DNA of 64,000 nucleotides from Massilia psychrophila (lineage in GTDB: Bacteria > Pseudomonadota > Gammaproteobacteria > Burkholderiales > Burkholderiaceae_D). The stretch spans positions 62,001 through 126,000 of the forward strand of contig NZ_PDOB01000008.1 in NCBI RefSeq assembly GCF_002760665.1, in the 5' to 3' direction. The notes beneath the pieces were generated by a model that saw only the letters and a list, made by a program, of their open reading frames with translations, was not told the DNA's origin and did no database searches. Positions 16,601 to 23,930 of the stretch are shown one piece after another. How positions within the stretch are numbered: the first letter of the stretch is position 1; every line of letters starts with the position of its first letter. A program made the position numbers and the translations under genes.

Positions 16601-17426
16601 ACGCGGGCATGCCGAGTGGCTGGCCTGCATCGCCCAGCACGCCGACCGGCTGGTCTGCATTTCGGCGGCGGTGGCGCAGGAAACGCGGACATGGCTGGCG
16701 GCGCGCGGCGCGAAGTTGCCGGCAATTGCGGTAGTGCACCATGGCGCCGATATCGTCACCACGGCCGCGGTGTCCGCGATGGCGGACATTCCAGCGGCAT
16801 CGCAGGATGCCCGGCTGTTGGCCAGGCTGAAGGCGGAGCCGAGCTTCCTGATGGTGGGCACGATCGAGCCGCGCAAGGGCCACCTGCAAACCATCGACGC
16901 GTTCGACATCCTGTGGGGCGAAGGCGCCAAGGCGAACCTGGTCATCGTCGGCAACGAGGGCTGGAAGCCACTGCCGGCGGGCGAGCGCCGCACCATCCCG
17001 CAGACGGTCGAGCGCATCGCCCGCCATCCTGAACTTGGCAAGCGCCTGTTCTGGCTGAAAGGCATCGACGACGCGCAGCTGGAGCAGGTCTACCAGGCCA
17101 GCGCCTGCCTGCTGGCGAGCAGCGAAGGCGAAGGCTTCGGCCTGCCGCTGATCGAAGCGGCGCACTACGGCCTGCCGATCATCGCGCGCGACATCCCGGT
17201 GTTTCGCGAAGTCGCGGGCGAGGCCGCCTTCTACTTCCGCGCCGACGAGGCGGGCGCGCTGGCGCGCGCGGTCAGGGATTGGCTGGCCTTGCAGGGCGCC
17301 CACCCCCAATCGACCGGCATGGGCCGCATGACGTGGGCGCAGAACGCCGGCGTGCTGCTGGCGGTGCTGGGCCAGGGGCTTGGCCACCCCGGTGCGACGC
17401 TCCACGCGGCTGGTTGTCCGGCCTGA
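13620..17426 (+). CDS. Three-module glycosyltransferase (GT4 / GT-B type)
   Basis: The start is ATG 13620, in a TGATG overlap with the methyltransferase stop, giving 1268 residues. Three GT-B glycosyltransferase modules follow one another. Module 1 (about 1-410) begins MRIVIDLQGAQ and has HEGFGLPALEAMACGAPVIGG. Module 2 (about 420-800) begins LAFISPLPPERTGIADY and has a less typical donor site (TRGETSGAVLDCMNYGLATI). Module 3 (about 860-1268) begins LLVDVTNIVRNDLRTGIER and has SEGEGFGLPLIEAAHYGLPII. Modules 1 and 3 keep the E-x7-E donor-sugar motif; module 2 keeps only part of it and may be degenerate. One chain adding several sugars would suit an oligosaccharide repeat or chain primer. The sugar specificities are not readable. 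Confidence 0.88.
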   Translation: MRIVIDLQGAQSASRFRGIGRYSLALALGVARNADADTHEVWIVLNNALPAAIGALRAAFAPLVPQERICVFDIATPAAEMDPTGHWRTRADETIREYFIDQLQPDAVLVTSLFEGFVDDAVCSVGRWRDGIDTAVVLYDLIPFLNPDAYLGTDTQRAYYDRKIDSLRQAGLLLAISDYSRKEAINALGLDPQRVVAISTAVDERFHPAVQPQAELAALRARFGIVRDFVMYAPGGFDARKNIDGLVKAYSMLTPALRQAHQLLIASKLDIDERDRLLHLGSRLGLVAGELLLTDYVDDDTLIALYRACGLFVFPSKHEGFGLPALEAMACGAPVIGGDNTSLPEVIGHPEAMFDAADPAAICARIAQVLGDAALRQRLREHGRTQAAKFSWDVTATRALRALEAHHARQVLAPAPVPVRRKRRLAFISPLPPERTGIADYTNQCLPTLSELFDIELVTDQPKVILPPELDALPRRDLAWFSANVGRYDQLIYQFGNSPFHSHMLALLEQHPGVVVMHDFYLSSLLSYEQMTGAMPRVWTDALFHSHGYAAVQAAQRPANAEQAKIAFPCNLAVLQGASAVIVHSAHARTLAHQWYGPGADRNWHVVPLPRIAPVLPARAREQARQALGIAADAYVVCSFGFVDSSKLSHRLLEAWIASKLALDPQCELVFVGANHGGAYGQQMLDAIAAAGAGKRIRIAGWTNDTVYQQYLQAADGGVQLRSVTRGETSGAVLDCMNYGLATIVNANGSMAALADEGVWKLRDEFALPELVEALVTLRRDVALREALGKRAAQAIERTNRPEHSAELYRAVLDQVWNDAPRAMPALVRSVAERLPGDEQSLQQMAHCLSFAPQRYPQPRQLLVDVTNIVRNDLRTGIERVVRMQLLELLRHPASGYRVEPVYLSNEGGRSHYRYAQQYACELLGIDPVSHSDCALDINQGDVYYAPDFAPAATIEAAHAGIYEQWRARGVTLNFLIHDLLPVLQPQFFPPGAERGHAEWLACIAQHADRLVCISAAVAQETRTWLAARGAKLPAIAVVHHGADIVTTAAVSAMADIPAASQDARLLARLKAEPSFLMVGTIEPRKGHLQTIDAFDILWGEGAKANLVIVGNEGWKPLPAGERRTIPQTVERIARHPELGKRLFWLKGIDDAQLEQVYQASACLLASSEGEGFGLPLIEAAHYGLPIIARDIPVFREVAGEAAFYFRADEAGALARAVRDWLALQGAHPQSTGMGRMTWAQNAGVLLAVLGQGLGHPGATLHAAGCPA

Positions 17427-17496
17427 GCAGGACAGGGACAGGCGGCTTCATGGAATTTCATGATGCGGCCGTCAGAATTGCCGCTTGAGCCGTCAG

Positions 17497-18351
17497 CTAC
17501 GGTTGCTTGCGGAATACGCAAACGACTATATCGCTTGGAAACAGCTTCACCAACGGAATGGCACATATCACTGCCGCATACTGCACATACAGCGCGACCG
17601 GATTAACTTTGCCAACCAGGCGCAGGCGCTCGAGCAAGCCATTCGTGCTCAAGGCCGCCAGTGAAAAGGAACGCGCTATGCTGAAACCATGACTGGTGAC
17701 CAGGGTTGTCAGGTTGCTGTCGTTAAAGTAATGCACATGCGGTGAGGGCAAGCCTTTTTGCCACATGCGCTCGAATGGGCCGTTCCAGTGAATGCGTGCG
17801 AACAGCTTTGACAGGCTATAAAAAAATCCGCGGCTGCTGGGCAGGTTCAGAACCAGCAAACCGTCCGCATTGAGGTGCGCGTTGCACGCGCCAAGCGCAC
17901 TGCCGATGTCGGGAATATGCTCAATGACATCGTTAAAAACGATCACATCGAAGGTTTCGCCAGGCGCGAGAGCATCGGGAAAGTAGCCGCTTCGCACCGG
18001 CAAGCCGCGCGCCGCCGCCTTGCCGCCGACCGCCACGTCGGGCTCGACACCTGTGACCTGAAACCGTGTGGCCGCCTGCTCCAGAAACCAGCCGTGGGCA
18101 CTGCCGACGTCCAGTAGCGATTTCGCGCATGGTGAGGCAAGCTCGCTGATGTGTTCGACGATCGCCTTAAAATTTTCCGCCCGCAAATGCTTGAGAGCGA
18201 TTTCGCGGTCGTGTTCATTCAATTGCTCGTGGGCCTGCTGCTGGTTGACCATCGGCTTGAGGTCGGCCGACTCGTAATGGCACGAGGGACAAATCATGTG
18301 CCATGGCGACAGGCCGGCACTGGTGGCACAGTTACAGACGATGCATTTCAT
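17497..18351 (-). CDS. Class I SAM-dependent methyltransferase with N-terminal zinc ribbon
   Basis: The 284-residue protein opens with CIVCNCATS and CPSC, a four-cysteine zinc-ribbon pattern typical of polysaccharide-cluster methyltransferases. It then has motif I (SLLDVGSAHGWFLEQA), an acidic VTGVEPD, and FNDVIEHIPD for the post-I region. A hydrophobic segment near the C-terminus may touch the membrane. It is the last gene of the leftward gtr-like cluster; its ATG lies one base past the upstream stop (TGAGATG) and uses GGAAGTGAG as ribosome-binding site. It converges on the triple glycosyltransferase across 70 bases with no clear terminator. The substrate is probably a sugar or lipid-linked glycan. 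Confidence 0.82.
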   Translation of the reverse strand: MKCIVCNCATSAGLSPWHMICPSCHYESADLKPMVNQQQAHEQLNEHDREIALKHLRAENFKAIVEHISELASPCAKSLLDVGSAHGWFLEQAATRFQVTGVEPDVAVGGKAAARGLPVRSGYFPDALAPGETFDVIVFNDVIEHIPDIGSALGACNAHLNADGLLVLNLPSSRGFFYSLSKLFARIHWNGPFERMWQKGLPSPHVHYFNDSNLTTLVTSHGFSIARSFSLAALSTNGLLERLRLVGKVNPVALYVQYAAVICAIPLVKLFPSDIVVCVFRKQP

Positions 18352-18352
18352 C

Positions 18353-20455
18353 TCACTTCCTTACCGGGGCGCGGTCGGTCTCGATCGCGGCGGCGCCGTC
18401 CTCGACCGCGATCGAATACAAGGCGATGCCGAGTGTGCGCTTGTCCGGCCCCTGGCCGAGCTGGCTGGGCGAGACCGGATGGGGAACGTCGATCGTGATC
18501 TGCCTGGCGGCGCCGTCGCTATGAAAGCTGAGGCGGACTGTGCGATGTTCCGACGGCAGCCTGACGCGCTGTTCGTCCGGCCCGATGCGCACCACAAAGT
18601 CTTGCTGCACATTGGGGCCGTAGGCGGCGGCGTTGAGCAGCAAGGTCATGTCGCGCGGCAGTGGCTTGGCAAATTCGATCTGCACGGTTTTCCCGTCCGA
18701 CCAGCGCCCCCATTGCTCGAAGCCGGACAACCCGGTCAGCTTCACGCGGTCCGGATCGGCCTCGGGGACAGCGAAATTGATGGAGTGCGCGGCGCGCGGA
18801 TCCGGAGGACTTTGCAGCAGGGAAAAGTTGCGCCGCTTGACATGGCTGACCATGTTCGGCGGCACCGGGTAGTCGCCCATCAACAGCAGCCAGTGCGGGC
18901 CGGCCGGCAGGGCCTGGCTGGCGATCGGCTGGCCGTGCGGCACGATCAGCAAGCGCACGCTGGTGTCGTCGATGAAGAACCGGGTCTTGAACAGCATTCC
19001 CGCGCTATTGCCAACCAGGACCAGCCGCTTGATTTCATCCGGCCTCAGGTAGTGGCGCACGAAGATCCCGGCCTTGACGTAGGGGTCGGGCGTCTTGAAG
19101 CCGTCCAGCACCAGATTTACCTGGTAAGCGCCCACCACGGCCAGCAAAGGCGTGAATACAAATACGAACAGCTGGGCGCCGCGCCGTGCCTCGAACACCC
19201 ATGCTGCCAGCGCCAGCAGCGCGATGACGGTGAGCAGGTTGAACAGGATACTGTCGGCGCTCAGGCCGTACAGCTCGGGACTGTCGATATAGTTCGGCTG
19301 GAACGCAGGCAGCAGCACCAGGTTGGCGTAGACGATCAGCGCGGCCACCGGCACCGACACCAGCAGCTTGCCGGTGCGCGAGGATGCTGGCGGCGTGCGC
19401 GTGATTTGCGCGCCGGCGAACATCAGCAACAGCGGCAGGACAAAATTGTAATAGCGCATGTGCAGGCGTGTATTGCTCTCGTCGCCGGCGCCGGCCACCG
19501 AGGCCGTGAACATCACTGTCACGGCCACCAGCGCGCCGAGCATCAGCACGGTATAGGCCGCCAACGCGGCGACGGTCTTGTCGGGCTGGCCGCGCACCGG
19601 GGCGTTGACCCCAACCAGGGCTAATGCCGCCAGCGGCATCCCTGCCAGCAGCGCCAGCGCCATCACATGGCCGCGCAGGTTGTCCAGCGCCAGCGGGATA
19701 CGCGCGCCGAGGGTAGCATTGGCGCCGGCCTGGGAGCTGTACATCTTGCCCAACAGGTCGAGGCCGTGGCCGCCGGCGAACAGGTAGCCGCCGGCCATGC
19801 GCGCGACCAGCGCCAGCGCCAGCGCCAGGGCGATCCAACCGAGGCCACGCAGGAACCAGCGCGCCGCGCCAGGCTGGGAGCGTTTGGACCAGGCTGCATA
19901 TAACAAGAAGCAGCAAAAGCCGGGCGCCAGGAATAGCGCATGGACCTTGATCATGGCCATCAGGCCGAGCAGGACCGCACTGGCGGCCAGCCAGCGCCGC
20001 GACGCATTCTCCAGAAAGGCGAATACCGCGGCTGAAAATATCCAGAAGGCGAGGAAGTACATCGCCTCCGGCATGAAATAGGCCGTGTAGCTGTTCGCCG
20101 GGCCGGCGATCGACAGCAGTGCGACTGCCGCGGCGACATTGCGCGTCGTGACCCGGCGCGCGATCGTGTAGATGAACGGGGCGGCGCCGACAAACAACAT
20201 CGCATTGACGATGCGCGCGCAGTTGAGGAAGCTGTCGCCGCACTGGCTGGTGAGGCCATACAGGCTGAAATACAGGTAGTTCGGGATCAGGGTGTCCTTG
20301 TACGCCACCAGCCTGGAAAAGCTGCTGTAGGTCCACTCGTCGCCGAAAATGGTCGGATACAGCCCCATGTCGCGTTGCACCATGTACAGCAGCGCCAGCA
20401 ATAAACCGACCATGCAGGTGATTACGAAACGGTGATTGCTTGAAGTAGGTGTCAC
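18353..20455 (-). CDS. Polytopic membrane glycosyltransferase (Gtr-type / GT-C fold)
   Basis: This protein of about 700 residues has ten or more membrane helices in its first 450 residues and a soluble periplasmic beta-rich C-terminus. An acidic motif in the first periplasmic loop (IFGDEWTYSSFSR) matches the Asp/Glu catalytic loop of GT-C enzymes, which use polyprenyl-phosphate sugars. The GTG at 20455 overlaps the gtrA stop as GTGA and was preferred to the TTG at 20467; neither has a good ribosome-binding site. Together with GtrB-like and GtrA-like genes upstream this is the three-gene layout of O-antigen glucosylation (gtr) systems, where the third protein is the serotype-specific transferase. 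That reading is by gene order and topology. Confidence 0.75.
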   Translation of the reverse strand: MTPTSSNHRFVITCMVGLLLALLYMVQRDMGLYPTIFGDEWTYSSFSRLVAYKDTLIPNYLYFSLYGLTSQCGDSFLNCARIVNAMLFVGAAPFIYTIARRVTTRNVAAAVALLSIAGPANSYTAYFMPEAMYFLAFWIFSAAVFAFLENASRRWLAASAVLLGLMAMIKVHALFLAPGFCCFLLYAAWSKRSQPGAARWFLRGLGWIALALALALVARMAGGYLFAGGHGLDLLGKMYSSQAGANATLGARIPLALDNLRGHVMALALLAGMPLAALALVGVNAPVRGQPDKTVAALAAYTVLMLGALVAVTVMFTASVAGAGDESNTRLHMRYYNFVLPLLLMFAGAQITRTPPASSRTGKLLVSVPVAALIVYANLVLLPAFQPNYIDSPELYGLSADSILFNLLTVIALLALAAWVFEARRGAQLFVFVFTPLLAVVGAYQVNLVLDGFKTPDPYVKAGIFVRHYLRPDEIKRLVLVGNSAGMLFKTRFFIDDTSVRLLIVPHGQPIASQALPAGPHWLLLMGDYPVPPNMVSHVKRRNFSLLQSPPDPRAAHSINFAVPEADPDRVKLTGLSGFEQWGRWSDGKTVQIEFAKPLPRDMTLLLNAAAYGPNVQQDFVVRIGPDEQRVRLPSEHRTVRLSFHSDGAARQITIDVPHPVSPSQLGQGPDKRTLGIALYSIAVEDGAAAIETDRAPVRK

Positions 20456-20832
20456 TTGAAGACCCAATGCTTTCCCAGCAGGTAGCCGTTGATGGCGATC
20501 AGCGGCAGGGACAGCAGTTTACCCGGCAGCGCCTGATGGAACAAGGCGACCGAGGCAGCCACCAAGCCGAGCGTAATCAGATAATTGAGCGCCACCACGG
20601 ACAGGTAGCGCAGAAAACTGCCGTTGCTGCGCGCGGCGGTCCGGAACGTCAGCCTGGAATGGAACAGGTAGTTCACGCACAGGCCCACCAGGAAGCCGAC
20701 GCTGGTGGCGAGCAACGGCGCCACGCTGACGCCGATCAGCCACTGCATGATGCCGATATCAACCAGCGCCGACACGACACCGCCGCCGAGATACACCAAA
20801 AGCCTGGCGTCCCACACGAAAAACCTAGACAT
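20452..20832 (-). CDS. gtrA: GtrA-family membrane protein, probable polyprenyl-sugar flippase
   Basis: The 126-residue protein has four membrane helices, with GtrA signatures LVYLGGGVVSALVDIGIMQW, CVNYLFHSRLTF and the C-terminal GKHWVFK. GtrA proteins are thought to flip bactoprenol-linked sugars across the inner membrane. The start ATG at 20832 overlaps the end of the glycosyltransferase 2 gene by eight bases, and its stop overlaps the next gene by four, so the three are coupled. Confidence 0.88.
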   Translation of the reverse strand: MSRFFVWDARLLVYLGGGVVSALVDIGIMQWLIGVSVAPLLATSVGFLVGLCVNYLFHSRLTFRTAARSNGSFLRYLSVVALNYLITLGLVAASVALFHQALPGKLLSLPLIAINGYLLGKHWVFK

Positions 20833-21805
20833 TGCGGGAAGCGTACCACGTCTTCTTGTGGATCGGCCGGCGCGGCAATGACGCGATGTCATAGGCCAGG
20901 AACGCCAGAATCAGCTGTGTTCCCATCAGGATCGGCAGCGCCGCCAGCATCACGGTGCCGGCCGGGGTTGCCAACCCGATGCGCGCCGACATGACCCAGT
21001 GCATGATCCCATATCCGCCGCCGATCAACACCAGCGCCATGCCCAGCGGTAGTTCCAGCGAGGCGAGCGACATATCGCGCAAGTAGTAGTTATAAAACAC
21101 GCGCTTGCAGAAATTGACCGCGTGCTTGACGATAAATTCGGTAACGATCTTCGAGATTTTCAGGTTGCTCACTTCCTCGCCGTACACGGCATCCATCGGC
21201 ACGTCGACTACCACCGCATGCATCGTATTGAGGCGGAACAGCATGTCGGTCTCGAAGAAATAGCGCTGGCTGATTTTGTGGAACGGCAAATGGCGCGCAA
21301 CGTCGCGGTGAATCGCGGTGTAGCCGTTGGTGGGGTCGAACACGTTCCAATAGCCGGACGACAGCTTGGTCAGCAGCGACAACACGGCGTTGCCGAACAG
21401 GCGCAACGACGGCATGTTGCGCACGGCTTCGAGGTCGAAGAAACGGTTGCCCTTGGTGTAGTCGGCTTCGCCGGCCAAAATCGGGCCGACGAAATTCGGG
21501 ATCAAGGCCGGATTCATCTGGCCATCGCCGTCGACCTTGACGATCACAACGGCGCCATCGGCCAGCGCGGCCCGATAGCCGCTCATGACGGCGCCGCCGA
21601 CGCCCTGGTTTTCAGGGTGTTCCACTACCACCACGCGCGGATCGCGGCAGCGCTCGCGGACAAACTGGCCGGAGCCGTCCGGGCATTTATCGTCGACAAC
21701 ATAAATACGCGCCACTTCAGGCCCGATGGCCGCCAGCACCTCGAGGATGTGCCGTGTAACCCGGTAACTGGGGATAACGACGGCAATGGCAGGGTTTTCA
21801 GTCAT
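20825..21805 (-). CDS. gtrB: Family 2 glycosyltransferase, GtrB/DPM1-like polyprenyl-phosphate sugar synthase
   Basis: The 326-residue protein has a GT2 (GT-A fold) catalytic domain: AVVIPSYRVTRHILEVL, YVVDDKCPDGSG and KVDGDGQMNP (the DxD site), with FFETDMLFRL further on. Two C-terminal membrane helices follow. This is the architecture of dolichol-phosphate-mannose/GtrB/ArnC-like enzymes that load a sugar onto polyprenyl phosphate. It is the first gene of the leftward cluster. The ATG at 21805 starts at the beginning of homology (MTENPAIAVVIPSY); the longer frame to 21901 has no family-like sequence. Confidence 0.87.
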   Translation of the reverse strand: MTENPAIAVVIPSYRVTRHILEVLAAIGPEVARIYVVDDKCPDGSGQFVRERCRDPRVVVVEHPENQGVGGAVMSGYRAALADGAVVIVKVDGDGQMNPALIPNFVGPILAGEADYTKGNRFFDLEAVRNMPSLRLFGNAVLSLLTKLSSGYWNVFDPTNGYTAIHRDVARHLPFHKISQRYFFETDMLFRLNTMHAVVVDVPMDAVYGEEVSNLKISKIVTEFIVKHAVNFCKRVFYNYYLRDMSLASLELPLGMALVLIGGGYGIMHWVMSARIGLATPAGTVMLAALPILMGTQLILAFLAYDIASLPRRPIHKKTWYASRNV

Positions 21806-21932
21806 GGCGGATCGACCAGTTAACAAGGGAAATTCGCTCAGCCGGCGCTGGACTGCCATGATTATACATGGCGAGACGACAACGCCCCTGCGTCTGGCCA
21901 AGCACTGACAGCCTGCGGCCGGCGCGTTGGGC

Positions 21933-21997
21933 CGGCTTAGTACTTCGGCTTAGTACTTCGGCTTAGTGGTTCGGCTTAGTGGTTCGGCTTAGTGCTT
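21933..21997. repeat. Five-copy 13-bp tandem repeat across the rhlE stop codon
   Basis: Five units of CGGCTTAGTACTT or one- to two-base variants (GGTT, GCTT endings) run head to tail. On the reverse strand each unit carries a TAA. Because the period is 13 the TAAs fall in all three frames. The first supplies the rhlE stop. Confidence 0.9.
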
Positions 21998-23497
21998 CGG
22001 CCCGCCGCCGAGCAATGCGGCGATCTTGTGCCTGGCCGGTTTGATCGACGAAGACGGTGCGGCAGCGACAGTGGTGGCCGCAGCACCCGGATTGGCCGGC
22101 TCGTACGGCTTGAGGAACCACGGATCGACCTTGTCGCGGCGCGGCGGCGGCGCCGAGCTGCTGCGCGGGGCGCGTTCAGGCAGGCGCGGCGTGCTCGCCG
22201 ACTCGCCTTCCGGGCGGCGGGTGCGGCGCTCGGAAGGCGCCGCGGCACTGTCGCGCGGTGGGCGCGGCGAGCCGTAGGAAGATGAAGACGAGGACGAGGA
22301 CGGCGTGAAGCCAACCAGTTCGCCACGCGCGATGGTCTGCTTGATCAGCTTTTCGATGTCGACCAGCAATCGTTCATCCTTGTCGGAGTACACCGAGACG
22401 GCGTCGCCGGAGGCGCCGGCGCGGCCGGTGCGGCCGATCCGGTGCACGTAGTCTTCGGCGTTGTACGGCAAGTCGTAGTTGATCACGCACGGCAGGTCGG
22501 AAATATCGAGGCCACGCGCGGCGACATCGGTGGCCACCAGCACGTCGATCTCGCCCTTTTTGAAAGCGTCGAGCGCGGCCATGCGCTCCTGCTGGGTCTT
22601 GTCGCCGTGGATGGCGGTGGCCTTGATGCCGCTCTGCTCCAGGTGGCGCGACAGGCGCGAAGCGCCGATCTTGGTGTTCGAAAAAACCAGCACCTGCTTG
22701 AGCTGGCGCCCGCGGATGAGAAATTCGACCACTTCGACCTTGTTCGACTCGGCCACCTTGTAGACCACCTGGCTGACCTTGTCGGCGGTCTGGTTGCTGC
22801 GCGCGACCTCGATCACCACCGGGTCGTTCAAAAAGCTGCTGGCGAGGCGCTTGATCTCGGGCGAGAAGGTGGCCGAGAACATCAGGTTCTGGCGCTGCTT
22901 GGGCAGCATGTTGATGATGCGCTGCAGGTCCGGCAAAAAGCCCATGTCGAGCATGCGGTCGGCTTCGTCCATCACCAGCATCTGCACCTGGCCCAGGCTG
23001 ACGTTCTTTTGCTCGACGTGATCGAGCAGGCGGCCAGGGGTGGCGATGACGATCTCGACGCCGCCGCGCAGGATCACCGTCTGCGGCTTCATGTCCATGC
23101 CGCCGAAGACGACGGTCGAACGCAGCGGCGTGTGCTGGGCGTAGGCCCTGACGTTTTCGGCCACCTGCACCGCCAGTTCGCGGGTCGGCGTCAGGATCAG
23201 CGCGCGCACCGGGTGGCGCGCCGGCGACATGCTCGGGCTGGCGTGCTCGAGCAGCAGCTGGATGATCGGCAGCGAGAAGCCGGCGGTTTTGCCGGTGCCG
23301 GTCTGCGCCGCGCCCATCACGTCGCGCCCTTGCAGCACGATCGGGATCGCCTGCGCCTGGATCGGCGTCGGGTGGATGTAGCCCTGGTCGGTCAACGCGC
23401 GCAGGATCGCCGGCGACAGGCCGAACTGGTCAAAGCGCGCCACGACCTGGTCGGCCTCGGGCGAGGGAATTACGTTGCTTACGTCGATTTCGGGCAT
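21989..23497 (-). CDS. rhlE: DEAD-box RNA helicase RhlE
   Basis: The protein has 502 residues if it starts at MPEIDVSN (ATG 23497). All core motifs are present in order: Q motif (GYIHPTPIQAQAIP), motif I AQTGTGKT, Ia PTRELA, II DEAD, III SAT, IV VLVFSNTK, V ATDVAARGLD and VI HRIGRTGRAG. A disordered, Ser/Arg/Pro-rich tail of about 120 residues follows, starting with a run of nine serines. It should unwind RNA duplexes in ribosome maturation and RNA turnover. An in-frame start at 23581 exists but adds sequence unlike the family. The stop codon is inside a 13-bp tandem repeat. Confidence 0.95.
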   Translation of the reverse strand: MPEIDVSNVIPSPEADQVVARFDQFGLSPAILRALTDQGYIHPTPIQAQAIPIVLQGRDVMGAAQTGTGKTAGFSLPIIQLLLEHASPSMSPARHPVRALILTPTRELAVQVAENVRAYAQHTPLRSTVVFGGMDMKPQTVILRGGVEIVIATPGRLLDHVEQKNVSLGQVQMLVMDEADRMLDMGFLPDLQRIINMLPKQRQNLMFSATFSPEIKRLASSFLNDPVVIEVARSNQTADKVSQVVYKVAESNKVEVVEFLIRGRQLKQVLVFSNTKIGASRLSRHLEQSGIKATAIHGDKTQQERMAALDAFKKGEIDVLVATDVAARGLDISDLPCVINYDLPYNAEDYVHRIGRTGRAGASGDAVSVYSDKDERLLVDIEKLIKQTIARGELVGFTPSSSSSSSSYGSPRPPRDSAAAPSERRTRRPEGESASTPRLPERAPRSSSAPPPRRDKVDPWFLKPYEPANPGAAATTVAAAPSSSIKPARHKIAALLGGGPKH

Positions 23498-23930
23498 CAG
23501 GTTTGGTTGGCGCACCGGGCGCCTGCTTTCTTCAATAAATTCGTGACATCGGCCAGGCGCACGCTTGGCCATCGTGCGCATCGCCGGCAGCGGCGCGCTG
23601 CGGGCGGCTCGAAGATGGAATGGGGAGCGCCGCGTTGGCGGGCGGCACCGGAAGCGGCGGGCGTGCGGCTGGCGTCGATACTTTTACAGAACGCTACACG
23701 ATACCCTAATTCGCCGTCCCTGTATATAACGCCATTCTCGCGGGCCTGTTCAATATTGCCATATTCCGATTCTTGCAGCGGCGCGCAACAGCGGTAAAAA
23801 CGTGCTTTATATGCAACAATTGTGGCGCGGTAAATTCTGGAAATTGTTGACAAGAAACACCATAAGCTGCAGAGTTCGTCTTGATATTATTGTAACTTCG
23901 CTGCGCGCCCGCTTTTCCCATGGAACCCCG
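23498..23930. promoter_or_regulatory. Divergent intergenic region with a possible promoter
   Basis: This 433-base gap separates rhlE from the propeller-GGDEF gene. On the + strand TTGACA at 23847-23852 with a 17-base spacer leads to a weak -10 (CAGAGT, 23870-23875), a possible promoter for the sensor gene. I see no gene or RNA in it. The open frames reading into it lack ribosome-binding sites. Confidence 0.35.

Noticed and set aside
14790-17405. 871-codon reverse-strand frame in the triple glycosyltransferase gene
   Set aside because: Antisense shadow; the + strand protein has three complete glycosyltransferase modules.
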